DNA of 64,000 bases, from positions 1 to 64,000 of the forward strand of contig JASEJN010000005.1 in NCBI GenBank assembly GCA_030016385.1. The letters run 5' to 3'. This DNA is from Clostridiales bacterium. Its GTDB lineage: Bacteria; Bacillota; Clostridia; Clostridiales; Oxobacteraceae. This document shows, piece after piece, positions 1 to 8,757 of the stretch. The stretch's first letter is position 1, and each line of letters opens with the position of its first letter. The translations under genes and the position numbers were made by a program. Under the pieces are notes generated by a model that was given only the letters and a program-made list of their open reading frames with translations, was not told the origin of the DNA and did no database searches.

Positions 1-289
1 CATGGAGGGCACTACACAAGCAATTAAGGAAAATGGGTTATGAAGGAGATTTTGAAAAGATATCCATGTCAAGATGGAGAAATTCAGCATCTCCGCTCAT
101 TAGTATGGCACTTCCTAATAAATGGTTTGATGAAATGAAACTGTTTGACATTTCTAAACTACAAGTCGGTACTTTGTATTGTTACTATGAATAATAACAA
201 CTGAAGTCTTTCGGGAGCCGTATGCGGGGCCCGCATGTACGGTTCTATGAGAGGAAAAACTCGGGATTAGCTATCCCGAGTTTACCTAC
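1..289 (+). mobile_element. Group II intron, 3' end (left part outside window)
   Basis: The 3' end of a group II intron. A maturase reading frame closes at 194 and is followed by a domain V hairpin at 215-245 (begins GAGCCGTATGC and ends GTACGGTTC) and a domain VI hairpin at 260-280 (CTCGGGAT / ATCCCGAG). The intron probably ends near TTTACCTAC at 281-289. Downstream is a weak hairpin followed by seven T (about 297-314), which could be part of a terminator near the insertion point. The 5' boundary and exon-binding sites lie outside the window, so intron class and mobility cannot be judged. Confidence 0.85.
3..194 (+). CDS. ltrA: Group II intron reverse transcriptase/maturase, C-terminal fragment
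   Basis: A 63-residue C-terminal piece of an intron-encoded protein, truncated by the window edge. The frame reads LHKQLRKMGYEG, then SMSRWRNSASPL and ALPNKWF, a pattern I associate with the C-terminal maturase/DNA-binding part of LtrA-like proteins. It ends at TAA 192-194, just before domain V, as expected for an ORF carried in domain IV. Such proteins splice the intron RNA and reverse-transcribe it at new sites. The reverse transcriptase domain is not visible, so activity cannot be assessed. Confidence 0.7.
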   Translation, partial: WRALHKQLRKMGYEGDFEKISMSRWRNSASPLISMALPNKWFDEMKLFDISKLQVGTLYCYYE

Positions 290-480
290 TCACTGCGATG
301 TAAATATCGTTTTTTTATGCAAAGCGTCATAAACTTGGGTATATAAAATATACGTCCCATAAACTTAAAAATTTTGAATTTTAGCAATACCAAACATTAA
401 AAATATAGTGACAATATTGCATGAGTGTTTTAAAATATGTACAGGCAGGATTTTAATATTATACGTTGGAGGTAGAAGTC

Positions 481-1539
481 ATGGGAATTACAAAGAGTTT
501 ATACGGAAATACAGCTGACGGTAGAGAAGTGGATGTTTTTACTCTTACTAATTCAAAGGGTGCAGAAGCTAAAATAATCAATTATGGAGGTACTCTTGTT
601 TCACTGAAAGTTCCCGACAGAAAAGGTAATATGGATGATGTAGTGCTCGGTTATGACAATTTGAATGGATACTTAAATGGCAAAAAATATTTTGGAGCAC
701 TCATCGGGCGTTACGGAAACAGGATAGGGAAAGGAACATTCAAGCTCAACGGGATAGAATACCACCTTTCAAAAAATGAGGGGAAAAATCATTTGCATGG
801 AGGGTTTGAAGGCTTTAGTAAAAAGGTCTGGACTGCAAACATAGTAAAATCCGGAAGGAATGAATGCTTAAAGCTTTCATGTTTCAGCAAGGATGGCGAG
901 GAAGGATATCCGGGAAATCTGAATGTAACTGTCACATACACTTTTGCAGATGATAATTCATTAAGAATAGATTACTATGCTGTTTCAGATAAGGACACAG
1001 TGGTAAACCTCACGAACCATTCGTACTTTAATCTTTCGGGTCAGCCATCGGGCAGTATTTTAAATCATCAGGTAATGATAAATGCGGACAAGTTTACTAC
1101 GGTAGATGAAGAATCCATACCTACGGGAGAATTGAGAGCTGTAAAGGGAACGCCTCTTGACTTTAGAAACCTTACTGTAGTCGGAAAGGATATAGACAGC
1201 GACTATGAGCAGATAAAATTTGCAGGCGGGTTTGATCACAACTTCGTGTTGAATGTAAGCGGAAAAACTCCCAAGAAAGCGGCAGAGGTATATGATAGCG
1301 CATCAGGAAGGGTTCTGGAAGTGTATACGACAGAACCGGGAGTGCAGTTTTACACAGGAAATTACCTGAATGGCAAGGATATCGGCAAGGGCGGCAAGGC
1401 GTATGAAAAGAGATCGGCTTTATGCCTGGAGACACAATTCTATCCCGATTCGCCAAATCATGAGAATTTTCCATCTCCTGTATTGAGAGCAGGGCAGAAA
1501 TACAGGCAAACGACGATATATAAGTTTTCAGTGAGATAG
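481..1539 (+). CDS. galM: Aldose 1-epimerase (mutarotase)
   Basis: A cytoplasmic enzyme interconverting alpha and beta anomers of aldohexoses, normally feeding the Leloir or glucose pathways. The 352-residue length is typical. Family landmarks are in order: GRYGNRI near residue 75, HLHGG (His106), TNHSYFNLSG with the catalytic acid His180, GFDHNF near 257, and the catalytic base Glu317 in CLETQFYPDSPNH. GGAGG at 468-472 sits 8 nt before ATG 481, so I reject the TTG at 466, which overlaps the ribosome binding site. The gene stands alone between the intron and a hairpin at 1574-1626. No other galactose gene is nearby, so its pathway is not fixed by context. Confidence 0.93.
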   Translation: MGITKSLYGNTADGREVDVFTLTNSKGAEAKIINYGGTLVSLKVPDRKGNMDDVVLGYDNLNGYLNGKKYFGALIGRYGNRIGKGTFKLNGIEYHLSKNEGKNHLHGGFEGFSKKVWTANIVKSGRNECLKLSCFSKDGEEGYPGNLNVTVTYTFADDNSLRIDYYAVSDKDTVVNLTNHSYFNLSGQPSGSILNHQVMINADKFTTVDEESIPTGELRAVKGTPLDFRNLTVVGKDIDSDYEQIKFAGGFDHNFVLNVSGKTPKKAAEVYDSASGRVLEVYTTEPGVQFYTGNYLNGKDIGKGGKAYEKRSALCLETQFYPDSPNHENFPSPVLRAGQKYRQTTIYKFSVR

Positions 1540-1573
1540 CCTCAATTTTGTAACTTGCAACTTAATATAAATA

Positions 1574-1626
1574 AAACTGTGCTGTGCCATTTTGAATGAA
1601 ATGTTTAAAATAGCACAGCACAGTTT
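1574..1626 (+). terminator. Long inverted repeat after galM
   Basis: AAACTGTGCTGTGC at 1574-1587 pairs perfectly with GCACAGCACAGTTT at 1613-1626 around a 25-nt loop. There is no long T run, so it may be a weak or Rho-independent-like terminator. The rest of 1540-1879 is AT-rich with no gene that I can see. Confidence 0.55.
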
Positions 1627-1879
1627 ATATTATAAGCAACTTGTCCGAAGGTCAATTGCCGGCATGACAGCATTTTCATTCCGGTCAAAATAATTATAGT
1701 TATTTTGTATATATGCGAAATAGGTACTAATAATAAGATAAACGAAAAAAATATAATAAAATGCTGTATAATAATAGATGATATAAATATAATATGGGAG
1801 ATTTAAACATTGATTTTATCCCTTGAAATATGTTATTATATTATCAATTTCGTTTTTATTTACCTATGGAGGCGTAAAT

Positions 1880-2830
1880 ATGGTAAAATCAAAAGTAAAA
1901 GTTGCAATAATCGGCACAGGGTTTGTAGGATCTTCCATAGCTTTTGAGATGGCTATAAAGGGCCTTGTGTCTGAAATGGTACTAATCGACGTAAATAAGG
2001 CAAAAGCATTTGGAGAAGCAATGGATATAAATCACGGGCTTTCATTTGTGGGACAAATGTCTATTTATTCCGGAGATTATCAGGATTGTAAAGACTGCGA
2101 TTGTATAATAATCACTGCAGGAGCAGGCAGAAAACCCGGAGAGACGCGTCTTGACTTGGCTAAAAAGAACACTTCTATAATTAAAGACATAACGAAAAAC
2201 GTAATAAAATATTACAATCAGGGAGTAATATTAGTCGTTTCCAATCCGCTTGATATCATAACTTACATGTTTAGAAAGTGGTCTTCACTTCCAGCATCTA
2301 AAGTATTCGGTTCGGGCACTGTGCTTGACAGTTCCAGATTCAGATATCTACTTAGTCAAAAATTTAACATGGATGTAAGAAATGTCCACGGCTATATAAT
2401 CGGAGAGCATGGAGATAGTCAGATCCCTGTATGGAGCGCTGTAAATGTTGCCGGAATGAGATTGGGCGAATATTGCAGCATATATAATAATCCGCTGTGC
2501 AATACGGATAAGGATGAGATTGCCAAGGAAGTAAAAGAGGCGGGAGCAACTATAATAAAGAATAAAGGTGCTACTTATTATGCAATTGCTATGACTGTAA
2601 ACAGGATCGTCGAGGCTATTATTAAAAATCAGAACTCTATTTTGACGGTAAGCAGTGTAATAAACGGTTTATACGGTATCAATGATGTGGCTTTGAGCAT
2701 GCCCTGCATCATCAACTCAAATGGTATAGACAGGGTTCTTGAGATAACATTAGACGATCTTGAATTAAAAGAACTGAAAACTTCTGCAGAAAAGATTAAA
2801 GAAGTACTAAAACAAGTGGAAGATATATAG
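1880..2830 (+). CDS. ldh: L-lactate/malate dehydrogenase family (LDH-type scaffold)
   Basis: An NAD-dependent 2-hydroxyacid dehydrogenase of 316 residues, interconverting a 2-oxoacid and its L-hydroxyacid. The Rossmann motif GTGFVGSS is near residue 11, and the catalytic His177 lies in GEHGDSQIPVW. The scaffold is LDH-type (GETRLDL, GSGTVLDSSRFRYLL). However, the residue before KPGETR, at the place of the classical Gln102/Arg102 specificity position, is Arg84, as in malate dehydrogenases. I recall Arg here in some clostridial enzymes annotated as LDH, so it does not settle the substrate. GGAGG precedes ATG 1880, which is better than the upstream start at 1823. Malic enzyme follows after 10 bp, so malate/oxaloacetate is a serious alternative to lactate/pyruvate. 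Confidence 0.85.
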   Translation: MVKSKVKVAIIGTGFVGSSIAFEMAIKGLVSEMVLIDVNKAKAFGEAMDINHGLSFVGQMSIYSGDYQDCKDCDCIIITAGAGRKPGETRLDLAKKNTSIIKDITKNVIKYYNQGVILVVSNPLDIITYMFRKWSSLPASKVFGSGTVLDSSRFRYLLSQKFNMDVRNVHGYIIGEHGDSQIPVWSAVNVAGMRLGEYCSIYNNPLCNTDKDEIAKEVKEAGATIIKNKGATYYAIAMTVNRIVEAIIKNQNSILTVSSVINGLYGINDVALSMPCIINSNGIDRVLEITLDDLELKELKTSAEKIKEVLKQVEDI

Positions 2831-2840
2831 GAGGTAAATC

Positions 2841-4013
2841 ATGGATTTAAAAGAAAAAGCACTTAAGCTCCATTCTGAATGGAAGGGTAAAATCGAGATA
2901 GTAAGCAGGGCTCCCGTCGCAACAAGAGAAGATCTTTCGATGGCTTATACGCCGGGGGTTGCTGAACCATGTATGGAAATACACAATGATGTTGAAAAGG
3001 CATATGAATATACCAGAAAGTGGAATCTGGTAGCTGTAGTAACCGATGGAACGGCGGTACTAGGTCTTGGAGATATAGGGCCGGAAGCCGGGATGCCTGT
3101 AATGGAGGGCAAGGCGGTTTTATTTAAGACATTTGGAAACGTCGATGCGATTCCTATTTGTCTTGCGACAAAAAACGTCGATGAAATAGTAAATACGGTA
3201 AAGATGATATCCCCTACATTCGGAGGAATAAACTTGGAGGATATTTCAGCGCCGAGATGCTTTGAAATAGAGGAAAGGCTTAAAAAAGAGCTCAATATAC
3301 CTGTATTTCATGATGACCAGCATGGAACTGCAGTTGTCACGCTGGCAGCTCTTATAAATGCCCTCAAAATCGTAAAGAAAGACATTAGGGACATAAAAGT
3401 CGTGATGAATGGTACGGGAGCTGCTGGGATCGCTATCGTCAAATTGCTGATAAAGAGAGGGCTTAAAAATGCCATTATGTGTGACAGGCAAGGCGCTATA
3501 TATGAAGGGAGAGAAAAGCTGAACCCTGCAAAGGAGCAGATCGCCAAGGTTACAAACAGAAACTTTGAAAAGGGCAAACTTAAAGATGTTATAAAAGGCG
3601 CCGATGTGTTTATAGGTGTGTCAGCGCCAAATACTGTAGATGAAGAAATGGTCAGGTCCATGAACAAAGATGCGATAATATTTGCAATGGCAAACCCCGT
3701 TCCCGAAATAATGCCTGATAAAGCCAAGGCGGCCGGAGCCCGTGTTGTTGGCACAGGAAGGTCCGATTTTGCAAATCAGATAAACAATGTGCTTGCTTTC
3801 CCGGGAATATTCAGGGGAGCTCTTGATGTGAGGGCAAGGGAAATAAATGATGAGATGAAGATCGCGGCTGCGGAAGCTATTGCATCACTTGTCGGTGAAA
3901 ACGAGCTTGGTGAGGATAATATAATCCCGCAGCCTTTCGATAAAAGGGTAAGCAAGCTTGTCGCTGAAAGAGTTGCCGAGGCAGCAAGGAAAACCGGAGT
4001 TGCAAGAATTTAA
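2841..4013 (+). CDS. NAD(P)-dependent malic enzyme (malate to pyruvate + CO2)
   Basis: Oxidative decarboxylation of malate to pyruvate, or the reverse. At 390 residues it is the short bacterial form. Visible motifs are the catalytic Tyr36 in MAYTPGVAEPC, a Lys in VMEGKAVLFK (about residue 91), the metal-site segment FHDDQHGTAV (about 155) and the nucleotide fold NGTGAAGIAI (about 190). The GGAGG ribosome binding site lies 6 nt before ATG 2841, and only 10 bp separate it from the upstream dehydrogenase, so the two are surely cotranscribed. Together they would link malate, oxaloacetate or lactate to pyruvate. Cofactor preference cannot be told by eye. Confidence 0.92.
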   Translation: MDLKEKALKLHSEWKGKIEIVSRAPVATREDLSMAYTPGVAEPCMEIHNDVEKAYEYTRKWNLVAVVTDGTAVLGLGDIGPEAGMPVMEGKAVLFKTFGNVDAIPICLATKNVDEIVNTVKMISPTFGGINLEDISAPRCFEIEERLKKELNIPVFHDDQHGTAVVTLAALINALKIVKKDIRDIKVVMNGTGAAGIAIVKLLIKRGLKNAIMCDRQGAIYEGREKLNPAKEQIAKVTNRNFEKGKLKDVIKGADVFIGVSAPNTVDEEMVRSMNKDAIIFAMANPVPEIMPDKAKAAGARVVGTGRSDFANQINNVLAFPGIFRGALDVRAREINDEMKIAAAEAIASLVGENELGEDNIIPQPFDKRVSKLVAERVAEAARKTGVARI

Positions 4014-4036
4014 AGTTAAGTGCATTTAAAAATCAA

Positions 4037-4160
4037 ATATTGTCTCCAAGATGTGGGATCCATCCTGCGTCGAAGGGTATACAAGTTATCCCGTGTAATA
4101 AACAGACGGGATTCCCGAAGGGTTGGGCTTATCCGAACGGAAGGATTTTAGAGAGAATAT
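4037..4160 (+). ncRNA. Structured RNA candidate between malic enzyme and aspA (unidentified)
   Basis: A GC-richer island in AT-rich DNA. Its ends form a closing helix: ATATTGTCTC at 4037-4046 against GAGAGAATAT at 4151-4160, with one mismatch. Inside are a strong hairpin ATCCCGT...ACGGGAT (about 4088-4112) and a purine-rich arm with GGGTTGGGCTTATCC. It is followed within 10 nt by a strong intrinsic terminator (4168-4196), so it could be a stand-alone small RNA, a 3' UTR fragment or a leader. I compared it from memory with 6S, SRP, T-box and common riboswitch motifs and could not assign it. The general shape (closing stem, open centre) does not exclude a 6S-type RNA. Confidence 0.4.
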
Positions 4161-4167
4161 GTTATTA

Positions 4168-4200
4168 AAAACTTCCTGAAAATGCTCAGGAAGTTTTTTT
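4168..4200 (+). terminator. Intrinsic terminator
   Basis: AAACTTCCTG (4168-4177) pairs with CAGGAAGTTT (4187-4196) and a run of T follows. It ends the dehydrogenase/malic enzyme transcript and the RNA candidate. Confidence 0.9.
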
Positions 4201-4205
4201 GATGT

Positions 4206-4237
4206 GGAATAATATTCTTCAAATATAAAATATGCAC
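4206..4237 (+). repeat. Short dispersed repeat, copy A (upstream of aspA)
   Basis: Contains AATATTCTTCAAATATAA followed by AATATGCAC, 27 nt identical to copy B at 6999-7025. It lies 26 bp before the aspA start. Confidence 0.7.
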
Positions 4238-4263
4238 CTGTGATCATATGTTATGGAGGGAAA

Positions 4264-5658
4264 ATGAGGAAAGAGCATGATATATTGGGTGAAGCATTTA
4301 TTGATGATGATGCTTATTACGGCATAAATACGTTAAGGGCCGTTCAAAATTTTAATATTACAGGAAGACCTGTGCATCCTGAACTTATAAAAGCGATGGT
4401 AACAATAAAAAAAGCTGCCGCATTGACCAATAATTATGTGGGGCTTCTTGACAAAAGGATTGCGGATGCCATCATTGCGGCCTGTGATGAAATACTTTCA
4501 GGTAAGTTTGACGATCAGTTCGTAGTAGATTGCATGCAAGGTGGAGCCGGAACATCCACAAATATGAACGTAAATGAAGTCGTAGCAAATCGTGCGATCG
4601 AAATTTTGAAAGGTAAAAAAGGGGACTATTCCATAGTGCACCCCATCGATCACGTAAACATGTCCCAGTCTACGAATGATGTTTTCCCTACGGCGGTAAG
4701 AATTGCTGCCATAAAGCTGCTGCTTCCCGTAAGCGAACTTTTCGCCGATCTTCAAAGCGCCCTTCAGGAAAAGGAAGAGGAGTTTTCATCAGTGCTAAAG
4801 GTAGGCAGGACTGAGTTGCAGGATGCCGTACCGGTTACACTGGGGCAGGAATTTGGCGCATGGGCCCAGGCAATAGCAAGGGACAGATGGAGGCTTTATA
4901 AGGCTGAGGAAAGGCTGCGTCAGGTAAATATAGGAGGAACCGCCGTAGGCACGGGAATAAATGCAGAAAAGAAATATATATTCAACATGATAGAGAAACT
5001 TCGTGAGCTTACAGGTTTAGGGCTTGCAAGAGCTGAATATATGATGGATCCTACGCAGAATTGTGATGTTTTCGTAGAAGTGTCCGGACTTTTAAAGGCG
5101 GCTGCCGTCAACCTGCTTAAAATATCGAATGATTTAAGGCTTTTATCTTCCGGGCCAAGGGCGGGAATCGGCGAGATAAAGCTTCAGAGCGTTCAGGCGG
5201 GTTCATCCATAATGCCCGGCAAAGTGAATCCCGTTATACCCGAAGCAGTAGGTGAGATAGCATTTCAGATAATGGGAAACGATCTTGCTATAACCCTTGC
5301 AGCTCAGGCAGGGCAGCTTGAACTAAATGCTTTTCTTCCCTTGATTGCAAAAAATCTTCTTGAGATGTTGGACCTTTTAAGAAACGGGCTTAAGATTTTT
5401 ATAAAATGCATTAAAAATATACATGCCGACAGGGAAAGGTGCAAGAACAATTTGGAAAGAAGTCTTGCCGTTGCTACTGCGCTTACAAGATACATAGGTT
5501 ATGAAAGGGCGTCGAAAGTGGTCATGAAGTGCTTGAATACCGGCATGACGGTAAAGGATGTTTTGCTTAAGGAGAAAATACTTGATGAAAAAAATATAGA
5601 TAAAATAATCAATCCATCCGTCATGACAAGACCGGGGATTCCCGGAAAGAAATACTAA
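4264..5658 (+). CDS. aspA: Aspartate ammonia-lyase (aspartase)
   Basis: Reversible deamination of L-aspartate to fumarate plus ammonia in the cytoplasm. The 464 residues match the aspartase/fumarase-II superfamily: GGAGTSTNMN near residue 95, HVNMSQSTND near 135, GRTELQDAVPVTLGQEF near 182, and the mobile SS loop GSSIMPGKVNP with Ser314/Ser315. DLRLLSSGPRAG and RTELQDAVP favour aspartase over class II fumarase, which usually has a different text at these places. GGAGGG precedes ATG 4264; the upstream ATG at 4240 is not needed. The gene sits after the malic enzyme terminator and 12 bp before hydF, so its transcript probably continues into hydF. Confidence 0.88.
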   Translation: MRKEHDILGEAFIDDDAYYGINTLRAVQNFNITGRPVHPELIKAMVTIKKAAALTNNYVGLLDKRIADAIIAACDEILSGKFDDQFVVDCMQGGAGTSTNMNVNEVVANRAIEILKGKKGDYSIVHPIDHVNMSQSTNDVFPTAVRIAAIKLLLPVSELFADLQSALQEKEEEFSSVLKVGRTELQDAVPVTLGQEFGAWAQAIARDRWRLYKAEERLRQVNIGGTAVGTGINAEKKYIFNMIEKLRELTGLGLARAEYMMDPTQNCDVFVEVSGLLKAAAVNLLKISNDLRLLSSGPRAGIGEIKLQSVQAGSSIMPGKVNPVIPEAVGEIAFQIMGNDLAITLAAQAGQLELNAFLPLIAKNLLEMLDLLRNGLKIFIKCIKNIHADRERCKNNLERSLAVATALTRYIGYERASKVVMKCLNTGMTVKDVLLKEKILDEKNIDKIINPSVMTRPGIPGKKY

Positions 5659-5670
5659 GGGGGGACATAT

Positions 5671-6909
5671 TTGAACAATACGCCTATTGGAAACAGGATA
5701 CATATATCCATATTCGGGAAGAGAAATACAGGCAAATCCACGCTGATTAATACACTGACAAATCAGGAAATAGCGGTGGTCTCGGATGTTGCTGGTACTA
5801 CGACGGATCCTGTATATAAAACCATGGAACTTCTGCCCATAGGGCCGGTTGTAATAACGGATACGGCCGGTCTGGATGATGAAGGGGCACTTGGCACGTT
5901 AAGGATGAAAAAGACATATGAGATACTCAGAAGAACGGATCTTGCAGTTATCGTCATAAGCGCACCTGACGGCTTAACAGAATTTGAAACGGATATTGTA
6001 AGGGAATTGAAGGATAGAAATATTAAAGCGATCGGCGTCATAAACAAGTGCGATCTTGCAGACGTATCATCTGAAACAGTGAAAAATTACAGCCTGAAGC
6101 TTGGCATACCACTGGCAAAAATAAGCTGCAAGACTAAAGAAGGGATCGAGGATGTTAAAAAGCTTATAGTAAAAAATGCCAGTTACGATGATTCGGAGCT
6201 TAGTATCGTAAGCGATCTCATAAATCCGGGCGATATTGTCGTGCTGGTGACGCCCATCGACAAAGCTGCGCCGAAGGGAAGGCTCATACTGCCACAGCAG
6301 CAGACCATACGCGATATTATCGATTCCGATGCGATAGCGGTTGTTACGAAGGAATATGAACTCAAGGAAACTTTTTTAAATTTAAGCAAAAAACCTGCTC
6401 TTGTCGTGACGGACTCCCAGGCTTTTTTAAAGGTAACTGCAGATACTCCGCCCGATATACCGATGACATCCTTTTCGATACTTTTTGCAAGGCAAAAGGG
6501 AGACCTTGTGAGGATGGTGAGGGGGCTTAAAAAGATAGAGAGCTTAAAAGACGGCGCAAGGGTGCTTATTGTGGAAGGATGTACGCATCACAGGCAGTCC
6601 GATGATATAGGCAAGGTAAAGATCACGAGATGGATAAGGCAGATAACAGGACGAGATATAAGCTTTGAATGGGCTTCAGGCACATTTTTTCCTGAAAGAA
6701 TCAAAGATTATGATATGATAGTCCACTGCGGCGCCTGCATGTTAAACAAACGCGAGATGCAGTATAGGATAAGGGAAGCGGAAATGCAGGGTGTTGCGAT
6801 AACAAATTACGGGTTGCTTATAGCCTATGTTCTGGGCATATTAAGAAGAGCGCTGGGGCCATTCCCGGCAGCGCTGCTTGCTCTTGATGAAGCGGGAATG
6901 GATGAATGA
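5671..6909 (+). CDS. hydF: [FeFe]-hydrogenase maturation GTPase HydF
   Basis: HydF is the scaffold on which the 2Fe subcluster of the hydrogenase H-cluster is built before transfer to HydA. The N-terminal GTPase domain shows the P-loop GKRNTGKST (16-24), a switch region with AGTTTDP and DTAGLDDEG, and NKCD. The C-terminal cluster-binding domain has Cys304 in EGCTHH and Cys353/Cys356 in HCGAC, the usual three-Cys FeS site. The length of 412 is normal. The start is TTG at 5671 behind a run of six G. It follows aspA closely and precedes hydG, matching the known maturase set. The hydrogenase itself is not in this window. Confidence 0.95.
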   Translation: MNNTPIGNRIHISIFGKRNTGKSTLINTLTNQEIAVVSDVAGTTTDPVYKTMELLPIGPVVITDTAGLDDEGALGTLRMKKTYEILRRTDLAVIVISAPDGLTEFETDIVRELKDRNIKAIGVINKCDLADVSSETVKNYSLKLGIPLAKISCKTKEGIEDVKKLIVKNASYDDSELSIVSDLINPGDIVVLVTPIDKAAPKGRLILPQQQTIRDIIDSDAIAVVTKEYELKETFLNLSKKPALVVTDSQAFLKVTADTPPDIPMTSFSILFARQKGDLVRMVRGLKKIESLKDGARVLIVEGCTHHRQSDDIGKVKITRWIRQITGRDISFEWASGTFFPERIKDYDMIVHCGACMLNKREMQYRIREAEMQGVAITNYGLLIAYVLGILRRALGPFPAALLALDEAGMDE

Positions 6910-6996
6910 TCGGGATAGTTTCCTGAAAAATAGCACTTTATCTGATGTCAGTATTCTTTGTGCCGGCTGAAATATGTGGGTGTATCAAGCGCGATG

Positions 6997-7025
6997 TTAA
7001 TATTCTTCAAATATAAAATATGCAC
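6997..7025 (+). repeat. Short dispersed repeat, copy B (upstream of hydG)
   Basis: AATATTCTTCAAATATAA plus AATATGCAC, identical over 27 nt to copy A. It lies 60 bp before hydG, between hydF and hydG. Confidence 0.7.
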
Positions 7026-7085
7026 TCGATACATGTTTTGCGGGCGGCACAGGAGATTAAAAATATATTATGATGGAGGGGTAAT

Positions 7086-8534
7086 ATGGATTTTTTAAAG
7101 AAGTATGAGGAAGACTTTAAGGAATACGATTCTATGGACAAGGATTTTATCGATGATGATAAAATATGGGCGCAGCTTGACAAGTGGAGAAATCCTTCGA
7201 AAGCCGATGTGCGCTCCGTTCTAAAAAAAGCTGAAACCCAGGTCAGGCTGGAACCTGAAGAAACAGCTATATTGATACAGAATAAGGATAAGGAAATGAT
7301 TGAAGATATGTACGCTCTGGCAAATAAGCTGAAAAGGAAGGTTTATGGGGACAGGATAGTCTTCTTTGCGCCACTTTATATAAGCGATAAATGCGCCAAT
7401 AACTGCAAATACTGCGGCTACAGGAGCAGCAACACGAAAATACAGAGAAAGACACTGACGATGGAAGAAATCGAAGAAGAAGTCAGGATAATGATAAGTG
7501 AAGGACAGAAAAGAACCGTGCTGGTATACGGGGAGTCTCCCGAGACAAGCGCGGATTTTATAGCTGAAAGTGTCCGGCACGTATACAGTGTAAAAAGCGA
7601 ACATGGAGAGATAAGAAGGGCGAACATAAACTGTGCACCTCTTTCAAGGGATGAGCTTAAAAAGCTGAAAAAGGTGGGAATAGGGACTTTTCAGGTATTC
7701 CAGGAAACTTATAACCATCAGACATATAGAGAAGTTCATCCGCAAAATACTATAAAAGGTAATTACAGATGGAGGCTTTACGCCCAGGACAGGGCACAGG
7801 ATGCAGGGATCGACGATGTGGCCATAGGCGCGCTTTTCGGGCTATATGACTGGCGCTTTGAAGTCATGGGACTTTTATATCATACCATACATCTTGAAAA
7901 AAAATATAACGGCGTAGGGCCGCACACTATTTCCTTCCCGAGAATAGAGCCTGCAATAGATACGCCGTATGTGACAGATTTAAAATATGCCGTAAGTGAT
8001 GAGGACTTTAAAAAGCTGGTCGCTATACTCAGGCTTTCAGTACCATATACGGGAATGATATTGACTGCAAGGGAAAATCCAAAAGTGCGCAGTGAAGTTA
8101 TTCCGTTTGGAGTATCCCAGATAGATGCAGGCTCGAGAATAGGCGTAGGCGGATATAAAAAGGGCCAGGCAAATGACATTCCTGAAAAGGAACAGTTTAC
8201 TCTTGGAGACACAAGGCCTCTCGACGATGTCGTAAGGGAAACGTGTTCCATGGACAGCATACCTTCATTCTGTACAGCCTGCTATAGGGAAGGCCGTACG
8301 GGTGAAAATTTCATGGGATATGCAAAATCAAGCTTTGTACACAACTTTTGCATTCCAAATGCCATATTCACATTCAAGGAATATCTGCTGGATTATGCAT
8401 CGGATGAGACCAAAAGAGTCGGCAATAAAGTTATAAATGATTATGTGGATAGATTCAAGGGGCAGGAGATTTACAGCACCATACAGGATTATTTATCGAG
8501 AATCGAAAAAGGCGAAAGGGATCTCCATATATAA
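7086..8534 (+). CDS. hydG: [FeFe]-hydrogenase H-cluster radical SAM maturase HydG (tyrosine lyase)
   Basis: HydG cleaves tyrosine by radical SAM chemistry and makes the CO and cyanide ligands, delivered as an Fe(CO)2CN-type synthon, for the H-cluster. The radical SAM motif is Cys103/Cys107/Cys110 in CANNCKYC. The C-terminal auxiliary cluster motif is Cys396/Cys399 in CTACYREGRTG. The length of 482 is typical. The start at 7086 has GGAGGGG about 5 nt upstream. It is 176 bp from hydF, with short repeat B between, so it may have its own promoter or RNA processing site. Confidence 0.96.
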   Translation: MDFLKKYEEDFKEYDSMDKDFIDDDKIWAQLDKWRNPSKADVRSVLKKAETQVRLEPEETAILIQNKDKEMIEDMYALANKLKRKVYGDRIVFFAPLYISDKCANNCKYCGYRSSNTKIQRKTLTMEEIEEEVRIMISEGQKRTVLVYGESPETSADFIAESVRHVYSVKSEHGEIRRANINCAPLSRDELKKLKKVGIGTFQVFQETYNHQTYREVHPQNTIKGNYRWRLYAQDRAQDAGIDDVAIGALFGLYDWRFEVMGLLYHTIHLEKKYNGVGPHTISFPRIEPAIDTPYVTDLKYAVSDEDFKKLVAILRLSVPYTGMILTARENPKVRSEVIPFGVSQIDAGSRIGVGGYKKGQANDIPEKEQFTLGDTRPLDDVVRETCSMDSIPSFCTACYREGRTGENFMGYAKSSFVHNFCIPNAIFTFKEYLLDYASDETKRVGNKVINDYVDRFKGQEIYSTIQDYLSRIEKGERDLHI

Positions 8535-8576
8535 CCTGCTGCATCGGGAGAACCTCATGCTGTTCAAAAAACATGA

Positions 8577-8690
8577 GGTTCTAAGGCCTGCAGCCTTAAG
8601 AATACAAGAGCCTTTGAAACTTATCTTAGCGCAGACAATCAAAAACTCTAAGGATTCTTAAGCTGCAGCAAAGCCAAGAACTTATCAAAT
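8577..8690 (+). repeat. MITE-like element relic (internal part only)
   Basis: Closely matches the interior of the 250-bp element at 31982-32231: AGCCTTAAGAAT, ACAAGAGC, CTCTAAGGATT and GCAAAGCCAAGAACTTATCA occur in the same order. Both terminal repeats are missing, so this is an old relic between hydG and hydE. Confidence 0.7.
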
Positions 8691-8757
8691 GGTTTGTGGA
8701 TATACCTTGAGTATGCGTTTGCTGGCCGGTTAAAATCAATGTGAAGGGATAAAGCAT

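Noticed and set aside
1823-1879. Upstream extension of the dehydrogenase (19 residues, hydrophobic, signal-like)
   Set aside because: GGAGG stands right before the internal ATG 1880, and cytoplasmic dehydrogenases have no signal peptide.
8437-8661. Plus-strand frame overlapping the end of hydG
   Set aside because: It is out of frame with hydG and continues into the repeat relic; no ribosome binding site.
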